Assembly (NCBI RefSeq): GCF_036967215.1
Contig: NZ_CP146016.1
Span: 1,454,501 to 1,518,500, forward strand
Source of the DNA: Sulfolobus tengchongensis
GTDB lineage: Archaea; Thermoproteota; Thermoprotei_A; Sulfolobales; Sulfolobaceae
DNA: 64,000 nt
Reading direction: 5' to 3'
In this document: in pieces, positions 29,916 through 39,332 of the stretch
Layout of the letters: each line of letters starts with the position of its first letter
Position numbering within the stretch: position 1 is the first letter of the stretch
Made by a program: the position numbers and the translations under genes
The notes under the pieces: generated by a model
Told to the model about the DNA's origin: nothing
Databases searched by the model: none
The model's input: the letters and a program-made list of their open reading frames with translations, nothing else

Positions 29916-29945
29916 CTTTATTATAGTCTAAAATGAGTAAATAGC

Positions 29946-30740
29946 ATGAAACTATATCAAATAGTGATAGCAGTAGTCGCGGTTGCCCTAATAATTGCCG
30001 GTATAGTAATTTTGTTACATAATAGTAATTTCACGCAACAAGTTAACGTCTCAAAGGTAGTATTTCCTACCCAATCTCAAATCTCTTCTACCTTGGGAAA
30101 AGGATGGAACATAACTGGGCTATATGAAGAAAATTACAGCAATGCTGTTTATCAGCAATATCCCGGTGCTACTTCCCTATATCAAGAATATATTCAAAAG
30201 GGAAATCAGTCAGTTACGATTGATGTTCTTCAGCTAAATACAACAACTACATTAAAGGGAATAAAAGTTGGTAAATATCTCATTCTTGCAAATATAACTG
30301 GGAATTCCACTCCATTTGATCTAAGTAAGTTAGAAAGTCTCGAGGTCGAAACATTAAGGGATGGAAATGGTTTAACTCCAACTCTTAATCCATTACTAAT
30401 ACCTGCTAATCAAACCATTACGCTTCTAGAGTTCGGAAATGCAACTACGCAAAACTACACCTTGTACTTTGAGACTATATCTTATAATAATTATTATACT
30501 ACAATAGATATAGCGAAATCGTCTAACATAACTTATTTGTTTAACTATCTATTAATGAGTGCGGGTCAAAATGTAACAATCTCATCTATTAATGGTGCAA
30601 AGTACTTTAATCTAAGTTTTGTTAGCCAATATGGTGGTGTATACTATACTGTAGGGATGAAAGATAATTACTTGGTATTCGTACAATCACAATCTTCTCA
30701 AGCTTTTCAATTCTTCATAAAAGTGATAAATGAGGTTTAG
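29946..30740 (+). CDS. Secreted or membrane-anchored hypothetical protein
   Basis: 264 residues with one N-terminal hydrophobic segment (5-24, IVIAVVAVALIIAGIVILL) as signal or anchor, then a Ser/Asn/Thr-rich outer domain with many N-x-S/T sequons (NIT, NYT, NVT, NLS), typical of exported Sulfolobus proteins. No enzymatic motif seen. It lies 30 bp after the GNAT gene, same strand. Confidence 0.65.
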   Translation: MKLYQIVIAVVAVALIIAGIVILLHNSNFTQQVNVSKVVFPTQSQISSTLGKGWNITGLYEENYSNAVYQQYPGATSLYQEYIQKGNQSVTIDVLQLNTTTTLKGIKVGKYLILANITGNSTPFDLSKLESLEVETLRDGNGLTPTLNPLLIPANQTITLLEFGNATTQNYTLYFETISYNNYYTTIDIAKSSNITYLFNYLLMSAGQNVTISSINGAKYFNLSFVSQYGGVYYTVGMKDNYLVFVQSQSSQAFQFFIKVINEV

Positions 30741-30942
30741 CGATAGGCGACTAGTAAATTTTTTCCTTGAGAAAAAGATAATAATTTGCTTTGATGTAGG
30801 GTTTCTCGTATATCTTACCTCACCGCTATTCTGGATTTTTACGTTCACATCTAGACTAATTCGCAGAATTTCGTGGAAACAGTTTACCACTGCTTCAAAC
30901 TATTTTTTACGGGAACAGAACTTCACTATGACGAGAAAATGA

Positions 30943-31408
30943 AAGTTCCAACCAAATATAACAGTTTACTTAAGGTCAATTGGATTATGATAAGGAATTA
31001 ATAATAGCTAATCTATTATATGAAATTAATTTTTAAACGCTTATAATGAACTAAAAATTGCTCGTAAATGATAAACGCATTCGAATTTCAAGATATTTAT
31101 TTGATTATAGCTTCTGTCTATGGATACGCTTTCTCATCAAATATTCTCGTAACTAAAATGACTAAGATTTATTAGTACGTAGATAATCTCGCTGTGCTCT
31201 TCTTTATAACTCATTTCCAGGACTGTTCTTCATAAATGATCATGTAAAGGTGCCATGATTAAAGACCCATATCGTAAAAGGACTTTCCGAAAACATCAGC
31301 GTATTTATAATTGCTAGTGAAGAATAGCGAAAGGGTATCTGATCTAGGTTAGAGTAAATTACTTTTTATTGTGGTAAACTTTTTAAAATAAAAGGATAAT
31401 CGTGCTTT
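30943..31408. other. Intergenic with a possible decayed membrane-protein gene
   Basis: AT-rich. One ATG-led frame (31068-31175) looks like a fragment of a permease; see the separate entry. TTTTTAAAATAAAAG at about 31380-31394 is a plausible promoter for the channel gene. Confidence 0.4.
31068..31340 (+). pseudogene. Possible remnant of an EamA/DMT-type permease
   Basis: ATG at 31068 gives MINAFEFQDIYLIIASVYGY then AFSSNILVTKMTKIY before a TAG at 31173. The same frame continues YVDNLAVLFFITHF before another stop. The pattern of a helix with YGYAFSSNILVTK recalls drug/metabolite transporter helices, but it is short. Weak; offered as gene decay rather than a functional gene. Confidence 0.3.
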
Positions 31409-32419
31409 GTGAACAAGGAAAAGGTTTGGAATAGAGTAATCATACCCATTTTGGAAAACCTTATTGCCCCGTATTCTGTTCTCAGAAGGATTTACATTCA
31501 ATTGATCCTGATGAGTACTGCCGTACTTATTAATGCTTTAGTATTCGTTACATATCAACATTTAGATTGGATCTCGGCAATTTATGCAGGAGTTAACGTT
31601 GTAACTACAGTTGGGTTATATTCGCCTAATATATTTCAAATGCCTTCAATTGAGAAGATAATATTGACTTTGACTATTATTCTCGCAGTAGGATTATATA
31701 CCAGTATAGTCCAATCTATAATAGCTACTTTAATAAGCAGAACAACGTGGAACGATGCGAAGGCCAGATGGAAGGGAAAGCATATGAGAAAGCACACTGT
31801 TATAATAGGAGATGGAAGTGAGATTTTAAGTGCAGTAAGAAGGTTAGAAAGACTTGGCGTAGATTATATAGTGTTAACTAATTCTAAAGATATTGCAACA
31901 AATATCAGAGGAGATAGTGTAATACTGGCAGATCCAAAGAATGATAATAGCCTATTAACAGCGGGGATAGCTGAAGCTAGAAATGCGATAATTGTAATGA
32001 ATGACGATATGGAAGCGTTGTTGATAACACTTAAGATACAAAAGCTTAATCCACCTCTTCAAGTCGTTGTGGCAATTAGAGATGCTTCTTTATCAGACTT
32101 ATTTAAAACCGCTGGGGCAGATCTCGTTATACCTAGAGAAGATATAGTAGGGAGAATAGCCGCTGCAGCAGCTGTCTCCAGTAACATAGCTGGTCTAATA
32201 TTTCCAGATAGAGTTAGCGATTTAATAATTGGAATATTTCAAGTAAGGAAAAAGAGGAAAATCAGTGAATTACCAAATGATATAATACCCCTAGCTATAA
32301 TAAGAAACAATAAAATAGATCCATATTTCCATAGAGATACTGAACTTGAAGTGGGTGACGAATTAATAGTTTTAGGTAATCCATCAATATTTAAGAAGGT
32401 GAAAGAAATTTTGGAATAG
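31409..32419 (+). CDS. Two-TM K+ channel-like protein with RCK (TrkA-N) domain
   Basis: 336 residues from GTG 31409. The first helix is about 30-48 and the pore loop and filter VTTVGLYSPN (65-74), then the second helix about 84-108. From about 128 an RCK domain begins HTVIIGDGSEILSAVRRLERLG with the nucleotide-binding glycine loop, and a TrkA-C-like domain closes the protein (LPNDIIPLAIIRNNKI...LEVGDELIVLG). The expected role is ligand-gated K+ flux. The filter is TVGLY where most K+ channels have TVGYG or TVGFG. Confidence 0.82.
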   Translation: MNKEKVWNRVIIPILENLIAPYSVLRRIYIQLILMSTAVLINALVFVTYQHLDWISAIYAGVNVVTTVGLYSPNIFQMPSIEKIILTLTIILAVGLYTSIVQSIIATLISRTTWNDAKARWKGKHMRKHTVIIGDGSEILSAVRRLERLGVDYIVLTNSKDIATNIRGDSVILADPKNDNSLLTAGIAEARNAIIVMNDDMEALLITLKIQKLNPPLQVVVAIRDASLSDLFKTAGADLVIPREDIVGRIAAAAAVSSNIAGLIFPDRVSDLIIGIFQVRKKRKISELPNDIIPLAIIRNNKIDPYFHRDTELEVGDELIVLGNPSIFKKVKEILE

Positions 32420-32594
32420 CTTGCATATTAAAATGAAGTCAATGGTTCACTCTAAGTAAAATCGTAATTCTGTACTCGCTAACTTGCTATAGAAATAAAA
32501 GCTAATAATTAGTATTTTTAAGTTTTAGTTAAGCCAATTGGCGCCTTATAAAAGCTAAAGCAAGTTCTATATATATATAAAAATAAATAAAAAA

Positions 32595-33170
32595 TCAGTT
32601 AGCTAGTATCTTCATCTCCTTACCTATCTTCACTAGCTTTGCTAGGTTAACTAAGTTTTCCAATAATTGCTTGAGGAATTTTTTAGCGTCCTCATCCATT
32701 AGATTTCCATTTTCGTCAAACTTTTTATGAGCGAAAGTTACGAATACTTCTGGTCTATTGACTGGTATCATGTTTAAGAACACAAAGATCTGTCTCAGAT
32801 GATATTGTGCTCTAGCTCCACCTAACATACCTATGGAAGCGCTGATTACAGCAACCGGTTTACCATCAAAGGCATTATCGTTTGGAGGAAACGACGCCCA
32901 ATCTATAGCGTTCTTTAATACTCCAGGTATCGAATAATTATATTCTGGAGTCGCTATTAGCAAAGCGTCTGCAGACTTTATCTTAGCCTTAAATGTTTTC
33001 ACTATCTCTGGTGGTTCTAAATCTGGATTAAATGGTGGTATTCCCTCTAAGTCGAAGATTTCCATAGTAGCATTACTAGGCAATAACGCTTGTGCTACTT
33101 TCAATAGTTTTTTATTATACGAGTCTTTCCTTAAACTGCCTGCAAAGGCTAATATCTTAACGTGTTCCAT
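32595..33170 (-). CDS. NADPH-dependent FMN reductase family protein
   Basis: 191 residues with the flavodoxin-like fold: phosphate loop GSLRKDSYNKKLL (11-23) and the FMN-contacting PEYNYSIPGVLKNAIDWAS (about 75-93). Members reduce FMN, quinones, azo dyes or metals with NAD(P)H. Convergent with the channel gene. Confidence 0.88.
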   Translation of the reverse strand: MEHVKILAFAGSLRKDSYNKKLLKVAQALLPSNATMEIFDLEGIPPFNPDLEPPEIVKTFKAKIKSADALLIATPEYNYSIPGVLKNAIDWASFPPNDNAFDGKPVAVISASIGMLGGARAQYHLRQIFVFLNMIPVNRPEVFVTFAHKKFDENGNLMDEDAKKFLKQLLENLVNLAKLVKIGKEMKILAN

Positions 33171-33498
33171 GGTTAATATTTACTTAGTCAAGTAAATTTA
33201 AAGTCGACGCATTATGACTATTTTATAAGGGATTTTTTAAGATAATTAAGGGATAGTTTATAAATTGTATAGAATTCGACTCTTTATGTAATGATAAATA
33301 AAATCATTTAAAGATATTCTTTTATTAAAAATCTTTTATGACGAGTAGCTTCACTGCAGAAATGTTTTGGGTTTGAGTCTCATTACATTTCATACAATTT
33401 GTATTTAATTTTCAATTATCATGGAAACTAAGACAATTGAAAGAAATATTCAATTTTTATCATTAAAGAGTAGTAATTAGAAAAAGAGTTTTAAAATT
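33171..33498. other. Intergenic, no feature recognised
   Basis: AT-rich with several TATA-like stretches near 33215-33265 that could serve the FMN-reductase gene. Nothing else seen. Confidence 0.35.
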
Positions 33499-33933
33499 TT
33501 ATTCTGATGCACTTTGAGCTTCCTCATACTCCTTATCGCTAACCCTCTCTAACCACTCAGCTGTTTTGCCGTTAAGTTTTTCTTGGATAGCAATATGTGT
33601 CATTGCAGTTGTAGCTGTGGCACCGTGCCAATGCTTCACTCCAGGAGGAGTCCATATAACGTCACCAGCTTTAATTTTCCTTGGAGGATTACCCCATGTT
33701 TGAATAATACCACAGCCATAGGTCACGATTAACAGTTGTCCTAATGGATGAAAATGCCAATTGGTACGAGCTCCAGGTTCAAAAGTAACACTTGCAGCAA
33801 CTACTCTTGCTGGCTCATCTGCCTCATATAACGGATCAATGCGGACGTTCCCGACAAAGAATCTCGGGTCGCCTTTATTAGAAGGTTGAGATCCACATTT
33901 TCTAATAGTTAAATCCATTCTCTCATTCCTCAT
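33499..33933 (-). CDS. Cupin-domain protein
   Basis: About 139-144 residues (MDLTIRKCG is an alternative internal start at 33918). Cupin motif 1 is TNWHFHPLGQLLIVTYGCG, with two His and Gln in place of the usual Glu; motif 2 is GDVIWTPPGVKHWHGA. It forms a small metal-binding beta barrel. Such cupins often accompany carboxymuconolactone-decarboxylase-like proteins, one of which lies 1.5 kb downstream on the same strand. Activity unknown. Confidence 0.8.
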   Translation of the reverse strand: MRNERMDLTIRKCGSQPSNKGDPRFFVGNVRIDPLYEADEPARVVAASVTFEPGARTNWHFHPLGQLLIVTYGCGIIQTWGNPPRKIKAGDVIWTPPGVKHWHGATATTAMTHIAIQEKLNGKTAEWLERVSDKEYEEAQSASE

Positions 33934-34294
33934 TCTTAATAAAATGTAATATCTGCAAATAAAAATTTTATACTAAACTGGTTAAATAGATTAACACAGA
34001 TATTAGTACTACTATACATACATTGTCTAATTAACTTAAATAACTGAGCGCTGTGGGGGCATTTAAATGTATTCTAATCTGACGTTTTTATGGATAGTTT
34101 GTTGATTTTCAAAACTTAACTTACGTTATTTTTAGCACTTTCTTCATAGAAAAACGTATTAGACCAGATAGTTTGCAAATACCCTACAAAGCATTTTATG
34201 AAAGGAAAATTCCAAAACTATCATTAATCTGATACATAATATTTTTCTCTTTAGTTTTATAGTCTAGTAGATTTCATAAACCAAATAATGCATT
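33934..34294. other. Intergenic with a MITE copy
   Basis: 360 bases, mostly occupied by the inverted-repeat element at 34047-34193. Confidence 0.45.
34047..34193 (+). mobile_element. MITE copy B, long variant (147 bp)
   Basis: Left end AGCGCTGTGGGG, right end CCCTACAAAGCA, inverted. It shares TTTTCAAAAC, TTCTTCATAGAAAAACGT and AGACCAGATAGTTTGCAAAT with the family. The left arm (ATTCTAATCTGACGTTTTTATGG) is a diverged inverse of the right arm, so this copy keeps a longer palindrome. No clean target duplication. Confidence 0.65.
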
Positions 34295-35083
34295 TTATTT
34301 ACTCAAAGCGTCCATCAACCCTTTTAGGTTAACCTCTAATTGTTTTCTGAGTATCTCCCCACCTATTCCCCCTATATCCAATTCATTCACATCAATTGTT
34401 CTCCTCTCAATCATTTGTTCCAAATGTTGTTCTAATACGTTAGGAGTGACTAAACCACCATGGCCTAATCCTACTACTTTTGGTTTTAATGATATTTGCA
34501 GTTTTAAACTATTTATGTAATTTTCGTAATCTAATGGTGGAGGTGTTGTGGGTATTACCACACCATTAAAGTATGCTCCACCACTATCTCCAGTGAACAG
34601 AATATCATCTACCATTACTGAAAGATGATGCTTAGCGTGACCTGGAGTGTAAATTACCTTAAGAGTTTTCCCATCTCCTAAGTCAATAGTTTCTCCACCA
34701 TTAACCTCTACTACTCTATCCGGATCAATTTTCTTGAATTCTCCATAAATATAATATAAATCGCCCAGTACCTCCTCTGAACTTCGATTTAATCTCTTTA
34801 CCCCATCATCGCTTGTTAGGTACTTTTTGAAACCACTTTTTACCATAACCTTAACATTTTTGTAAGTTTCTAAGATCTCTGGCAATAATCCAATATGATC
34901 TATATGGATGTGTGTAAGAATTACTAAATCAAGTTTATCTAAAAATGATGAATCCATTACTGAATTGCTTACTCCCGCATCTATCATTACGTTGAGCTTT
35001 TCCCCACATACTACGTAAATAGTAGTGAGTTCTGGAAACTCGTAAGGACCAGCTGGTACTGCATGTAATCCTCTGCATGGCAT
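34295..35083 (-). CDS. Metallo-beta-lactamase fold hydrolase
   Basis: 262 residues. The metal-binding motif is THIHIDHIG (about 57-65, HxHxDH), with GHAKHH (about 144-149) and GDSG (about 164-167) and the late GLGHGG as further ligands. This is the glyoxalase II-like branch. MPCRGLHAVPAGPYEFPELT at the start shows no signal peptide. Possible thioesterase, lactonase or glyoxalase activity. Confidence 0.82.
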   Translation of the reverse strand: MPCRGLHAVPAGPYEFPELTTIYVVCGEKLNVMIDAGVSNSVMDSSFLDKLDLVILTHIHIDHIGLLPEILETYKNVKVMVKSGFKKYLTSDDGVKRLNRSSEEVLGDLYYIYGEFKKIDPDRVVEVNGGETIDLGDGKTLKVIYTPGHAKHHLSVMVDDILFTGDSGGAYFNGVVIPTTPPPLDYENYINSLKLQISLKPKVVGLGHGGLVTPNVLEQHLEQMIERRTIDVNELDIGGIGGEILRKQLEVNLKGLMDALSK

Positions 35084-35149
35084 AAAGAGAACTAAGTAAA
35101 GCTAGTTAATAAGAAGATATGCTTTCTATAACTAACTTATATCCCACTG

Positions 35150-35308
35150 TACTTTGTTGGGTTTTTCAAAACTTACGCTACTTTTCCCCATATTCTCCTC
35201 GTAAAAAAGAACGTTGCCAAACAGATAGTTTCCTACTAATTCATAGTGTAAATTAGTTGAGTTGTTAGAGGCGAAGAATGTAATGCCTACAAATACCCCC
35301 ATAAAGCA
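35150..35308 (+). mobile_element. MITE copy C, with internal extra sequence (159 bp)
   Basis: Left end TACTTTGTTGGGTTTTTC, right end ACAAATACCCCCATAAAGCA. The left half matches copy A closely (TTTTTCAAAACTTACGCTAC, ATATTCTCCTC). About 50 bases of unrelated sequence lie between CAGATAGTTT and the right end, so this copy appears disrupted. No target duplication seen. Confidence 0.6.
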
Positions 35309-35454
35309 ATCAGATTGTACTCCCATCTGCTACATTTTGTTAATCTTGGAAAAACAAATTACTTAATAATATTGCTGTATAATTCTAGTTGGATAGTATT
35401 ACGTAGTTTTGCTCATCCATTTCATTTTGAATCTTTCCTTCCTTTTTCATTTCA

Positions 35455-35883
35455 TTATTTCTTTTCTTTTGCTTCTTCCTCTTTAACTTCTTTTATGGCT
35501 TCTTGGGCTATCTTAAAAGCTTCCATAGCCGCTGGTAAACCACAGTATACTCCAACTTGTAATAATACTTCTTTTATTTCCTCTTCAGTGCATCCATTTC
35601 TTATTGCCCCTTTTATGTGCAATTTTAGCTCATTTTGCCTATTTAACGCACTAAGTATCCCAATATTTATTAGACTTCTTATTTTTCTAGGAATAACCTC
35701 ATCTCTCGTCCATATTAATCCCCAAGCGAAAATTGTAACCATTTCTTGCAGTTCCTTATTGAAATCTGTAGCCTCGCGTAAGGACCTCTCAACGTATTCC
35801 TTACCCATTACTTTTTTCCTGACTTCTAATCCCTTCTCATACAATGCCTTTAGCTCAGGATCTTTATCTAATAAACTACCCAT
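35455..35883 (-). CDS. Carboxymuconolactone decarboxylase/AhpD-like family protein
   Basis: 142 residues, all helical. Family signatures are KVMGKEYVERSL near residue 27 and RNGCTEEEIKEVLLQVGVYCGLPAAMEAFKIA (about 93-123), with a Cys in NGCTEEE and one in VYCG. CMD-like proteins include decarboxylases and peroxidase-like proteins; the AhpD CxxC pair is absent. Lys/Glu-rich tail. The substrate is unknown; the cupin and MBL neighbours suggest a small-molecule pathway. Confidence 0.85.
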   Translation of the reverse strand: MGSLLDKDPELKALYEKGLEVRKKVMGKEYVERSLREATDFNKELQEMVTIFAWGLIWTRDEVIPRKIRSLINIGILSALNRQNELKLHIKGAIRNGCTEEEIKEVLLQVGVYCGLPAAMEAFKIAQEAIKEVKEEEAKEKK

Positions 35884-35958
35884 GTTTATTCCTTATTATA
35901 ATCTAAATGGAATTATAAAAATGTACACTTAAATAAAATATCTAATATTCTGAGCTAT

Positions 35959-36882
35959 TTACCTTGTGAAATAATCTATTATAACTTTTCTTACACTCTC
36001 ATCTAATCTTTTAACGTCACTTTCTCTCAGTTTCCAGCCTAAACTTCCTAAATTCTCCTTCAGATGATCTTCATTTGTTGTATTGAAAATTGCAAATACG
36101 TTTTCTTTACTAATAAGCCAATTTAGGACTACTTGTGCAGGAGTCTTACCCAATTCTTTAGCTATTGATTTAATCTCTTCCACTAATGGTTCTAGGTTTT
36201 TGACATATGCTTCCCTAGCTAAAACGTACCACTTATACTCATTTCTGATTTCCTTTCTCCCTATGAGATAACCTAATCCTAAGGAATCGTAGGCTAGTAG
36301 CGCTATATTTTCCCTTAGCATGTATGGCAATACCTCCTTTTCGACGTCTCTGAACAAAACGTTATAGTGAAGTTCGTTAGCTACTACATCAGTCTTAGAT
36401 AGATGTTCCCTAAATTCTCTCAGTAGCGGTAAAGAGAAGTTACTTAAGCCTATATATCTAATTTTCCCATCATTAAATAGCTTCTCCATTGCCTTGGCTG
36501 TTTCTCTTATGGGTACGTAATGATTAGGCCAGTGAACTAAATATAGGTCAATATAGTTCGTGTCGAGCCTCTTTAGGCTACCTTCTGCAGCCCTTAACAC
36601 ATCATCGTATCGAAGATGATCTATTGAAACCTTTGTTATTATGAAAACATCCTCTCTCTTAAAACGTTTTATGGCTTTACCTATCACAGTTTCTGACAAA
36701 CCATTGCCATATGATTCCGCAGTATCGATAGCGTTTACACCTAATTCAACTGCCTTCCCTATTATTCTTACAGCATTGTTCTCATCTATTATTGAAGGAG
36801 TACCGTATTCCCATGAACCTAAAATTAGTGGAGAAATCTTTTCATTAGACCAACCTAATATCTTTGTTTCCATAGATAACAC
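35959..36882 (-). CDS. Aldo/keto reductase
   Basis: About 304-307 residues (METKILG, codon 4, is also a possible start). It follows the AKR pattern: DTAESYGNGLSETVIGKAI (Asp and Tyr of the catalytic tetrad, about 54-72), KV (catalytic Lys region, about 84), VHWPNHYVP (His, about 118) and NADPH-binding C-terminal segments. Reduces carbonyls with NAD(P)H. A related but separate AKR lies at 47.9 kb. Confidence 0.9.
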   Translation of the reverse strand: MLSMETKILGWSNEKISPLILGSWEYGTPSIIDENNAVRIIGKAVELGVNAIDTAESYGNGLSETVIGKAIKRFKREDVFIITKVSIDHLRYDDVLRAAEGSLKRLDTNYIDLYLVHWPNHYVPIRETAKAMEKLFNDGKIRYIGLSNFSLPLLREFREHLSKTDVVANELHYNVLFRDVEKEVLPYMLRENIALLAYDSLGLGYLIGRKEIRNEYKWYVLAREAYVKNLEPLVEEIKSIAKELGKTPAQVVLNWLISKENVFAIFNTTNEDHLKENLGSLGWKLRESDVKRLDESVRKVIIDYFTR

Positions 36883-37294
36883 AACTTACCCTAACAATTA
36901 AAACTTTAACTGAAAGCTTGTTAACTTATCGCTCACGCTAATAATTTAGGGAAGACTTTACCCTAGCCTTCACGTAAATTGCATGCTTACATTTGACTGC
37001 TTGTACGTAGTGGTAGTAGAGTACTCATACTGAATGTAAACCTCTATTCAATTTGTAACCATAGTTGCAAAATTCTGTATAACTGTCCCATAATGTCATC
37101 AAATAGTTAAAAATTTTAGGTAGTTATATTTTCTCTATAAGGAGCAAAAGATAATACTTGCGTGAAATAAAGTGTGAAAATAAATGCAAAAAGCCTAGAA
37201 TAATTTATGCCTTCATGGTAACGCTATGGACTGTCTTATTTATACTTTTTATGAGGGGCTTTTCATCTTTACCACAAAGTTTAGAACATAATTA
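36883..37294. other. Intergenic, possible fragment of a membrane protein
   Basis: 410 bases. A TTG-led frame from 37158 reads REIKCENKCKKPRIIYAFMV followed by a hydrophobic stretch. A 17-bp piece of it (TAATTTATGCCTTCATG, about 37201-37217) recurs inverted at about 41138-41154. No functional gene called. Confidence 0.3.
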
Positions 37295-38251
37295 TCAAAA
37301 GATCTCTATTTCAGTCTCAAATATGTCCTTTGGTAAGTAAGCTGTAACAATCCAGTTTGGAACATCCACGACTTCACTAACCCTAAGATTTACGGCGACG
37401 CTAGCTAATATATACGCCTCTACTGGAGCCATATACTTAGACAATATTGAAATTATACCCTTTATAGCTTTCTTGGACGCATTCCATAAATTAGGATCTA
37501 TCCCCGGATAAGCTATATATTCTCCATATTCCATTTCCTTTACTTTCTTTGTAACGAAGAGTGGTTGAGTTATCCCAAGGTTCTTTATCAGCCTAACTCT
37601 CATTGTAACCTCCATAGGAGCCTCTATTGCGGTGCCACAAACTTCACCATCACCTTGAGCCAAATGAGTATCTCCTATTGAGAGCAAAGCCCCTTTAACG
37701 AACACAGGAAGATATAACCTAGTTCCTACTGTTAAGTGCTTTATATCCATATTTCCCCCATTTTCTCTGGGAGGTATTGTACTTAATTTACCCCTATAAG
37801 GCAACGCAGTGCCAATTACGCCGGGAAAAGGATAAATTGGTATTTTCACATTTAGGTCTCCAAACTTAGCGTAAGCGTACTTTTCATCAACTTTCCAAAT
37901 TTTTAACGCAGGACCTTGAAGGTCTATTGGTGCGGTATATTGCTCGTCAGCCAGAAATCCGAAACCGGGAAGTACACCAGTCCATCCCCATCCCTTATGC
38001 TTAAACTCCAAGAATTCTATTTCTATTGCATCACCCGGTTCTGCATTCTTGACTTCTATTGGCCCAGTTAGCGGGTGAATTTTAGAAAAGTCTAACTTAA
38101 GGAGATCTTTTTCATTAGATGTTGGTGTAACCTGACCATCTGATGCTTCCTTAGTTTCCACAGTAATTATATCTCCATCAGTTATACTCATTATGGGAGT
38201 TAACGAATTATCCCATTTATTGTGGGTTATGGCGTGAATCGTATATTGCAT
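37295..38251 (-). CDS. Acetamidase/formamidase family protein
   Basis: 318 residues. Family features: PLTGPIEVKNAEPGDAIEIE (about 57-76), GWGWTGVLPGFGFLAD, the cofactor-like FPGVIGTALPYRG, and GDTHLAQGDGEVCGTAIEAPMEVTMRV (about 196-222). It hydrolyses formamide or acetamide to the acid and ammonia. Formate made here could feed the formate dehydrogenase at 16.7 kb, an inference. Confidence 0.88.
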   Translation of the reverse strand: MQYTIHAITHNKWDNSLTPIMSITDGDIITVETKEASDGQVTPTSNEKDLLKLDFSKIHPLTGPIEVKNAEPGDAIEIEFLEFKHKGWGWTGVLPGFGFLADEQYTAPIDLQGPALKIWKVDEKYAYAKFGDLNVKIPIYPFPGVIGTALPYRGKLSTIPPRENGGNMDIKHLTVGTRLYLPVFVKGALLSIGDTHLAQGDGEVCGTAIEAPMEVTMRVRLIKNLGITQPLFVTKKVKEMEYGEYIAYPGIDPNLWNASKKAIKGIISILSKYMAPVEAYILASVAVNLRVSEVVDVPNWIVTAYLPKDIFETEIEIF

Positions 38252-38553
38252 AATTAATATATTCTGCAGTTAATTTATAAATTATCAAGATAAGGATGAG
38301 TTGACATTTTTTAATATCTTTCCTTTTCTGATGCCATGATAACCTATAGGTCTAAAAATTTTTGCAACAATCAAGGTGTTGTTTAAGTTATAGACCTCAT
38401 GCACTAGATTTCAAACTTGATGAAGAAAATTAATATCATTAATTTGATTTCTATTTTATCTTGATAACGAGAACACATATATAAAAATTTTTGACTACGA
38501 GTACACTTACACTCTTGATTAAAGGAATTACCCATTTCTTTATAATGATTCAG

Positions 38554-38716
38554 CTAAAAGCTTATCAGCGATAAAGTACTTTTCATTTTCCTTAACTTTT
38601 TGTTAATCTCTTTCAAAGGTAAACCTAATGATTTTTCAATAACTCTATATCTTTTTTTCTCTGTCAAAAATATCTTTCAATGTTCTCTTTGGTCTCGGAT
38701 CAAACAACGCTATAAC
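38554..38716 (-). pseudogene. Frameshifted N-terminal remnant of an archaeal AAA ATPase (COG1672-like)
   Basis: On the minus strand VIALFDPRPKRTLKDIFDRE resembles the conserved N-terminus FDPRPK...DLFDRE of archaeal STAND-like ATPases. Translation then breaks in an A7 run; a one-base shift continues KRYRVIEKSLGLPLKEINKK before a TAG at 38554. The P-loop is absent. A clear case of gene decay if the family match is right. Confidence 0.45.
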
Positions 38717-38719
38717 TTA

Positions 38720-38742
38720 CCCCCTCCTAAGTTACTTAGGGG
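38720..38742. repeat. GC-rich hairpin CCCCC/GGGGG
   Basis: CCCC-T-CCTAAG, loop TTA, then CTTAGG-GGG: a strong stem with one bulge, immediately upstream of the ATPase remnant on the minus strand. It could be a terminator, a mobile-element end, or part of an RNA. Confidence 0.35.
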
Positions 38743-39049
38743 GTACTAAGTAATGAAGATTAACCGTTATAGTTGAACTCCTTCAACCATAAACAATTTA
38801 AACTATATCAGCTTAGGGTTTCATGGTATTATATTCTCCCAGTCTCTCATAAGTATTACCCTCTTTTTATCTCTTAGCCAAATTCAACTAATTTCTAATA
38901 TTTCCATAGTATTTTATATTTCTTTAATTCAAGAGAAACTGATATTATTCAATTTTATACAAGTAGGATACTCTCTTGACAGTTTTCGATGGGTTTATTA
39001 AATGTAGGGTTCAAAAAGTTATCGTGATTAACAATGGGAACAGCAGGGG

Positions 39050-39103
39050 GATAATGAACAGGGGCCAAACTGAGGCTTGATGAGCAATCTAGACGCTAAC
39101 CTC
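39050..39103 (+). ncRNA. Candidate C/D-box sRNA
   Basis: C-like GATAATGA (39050-39057), 12 nt, D' CTGA (39070-39073), 4-nt spacer GGCT, C' TGATGA (39078-39083), then a guide-like stretch GCAATCTAGACGCTAAC ending in CTCTG where a D box is expected. The D'-C' spacing is typical of archaeal methylation guides, but the C and D boxes deviate, so this is tentative. Confidence 0.35.
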
Positions 39104-39332
39104 TGCCTTTATTTTTAGGTAATATTTTTGTGTCACAGTACTTAAACTTTTCTCTCCATACCAAATACCAATTTTCGCTAGTTATATATTTGTTAGTAAT
39201 TCTTATGATGCACCTATTATTAGCTCACTTTTTTAGTTATGCCATGCTTTCGTCCTATCTTTTCCAACTCCTTAAAAATTTGGGTGCGACATTAACTTTT
39301 ATTTTTCATATAATTTTTTGCTTTTTCCGTAT

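Noticed and set aside
30730-30942. 70-codon plus-strand ORF overlapping the end of the secreted protein gene
   Set aside because: Hydrophobic, irregular composition, no RBS or promoter, and an equally long frame on the other strand; judged chance.
35315-35932. Long plus-strand ORF antisense to the CMD-like gene
   Set aside because: Codes a low-complexity Ser/Phe-rich sequence as expected from the reverse of a Lys/Glu-rich gene.
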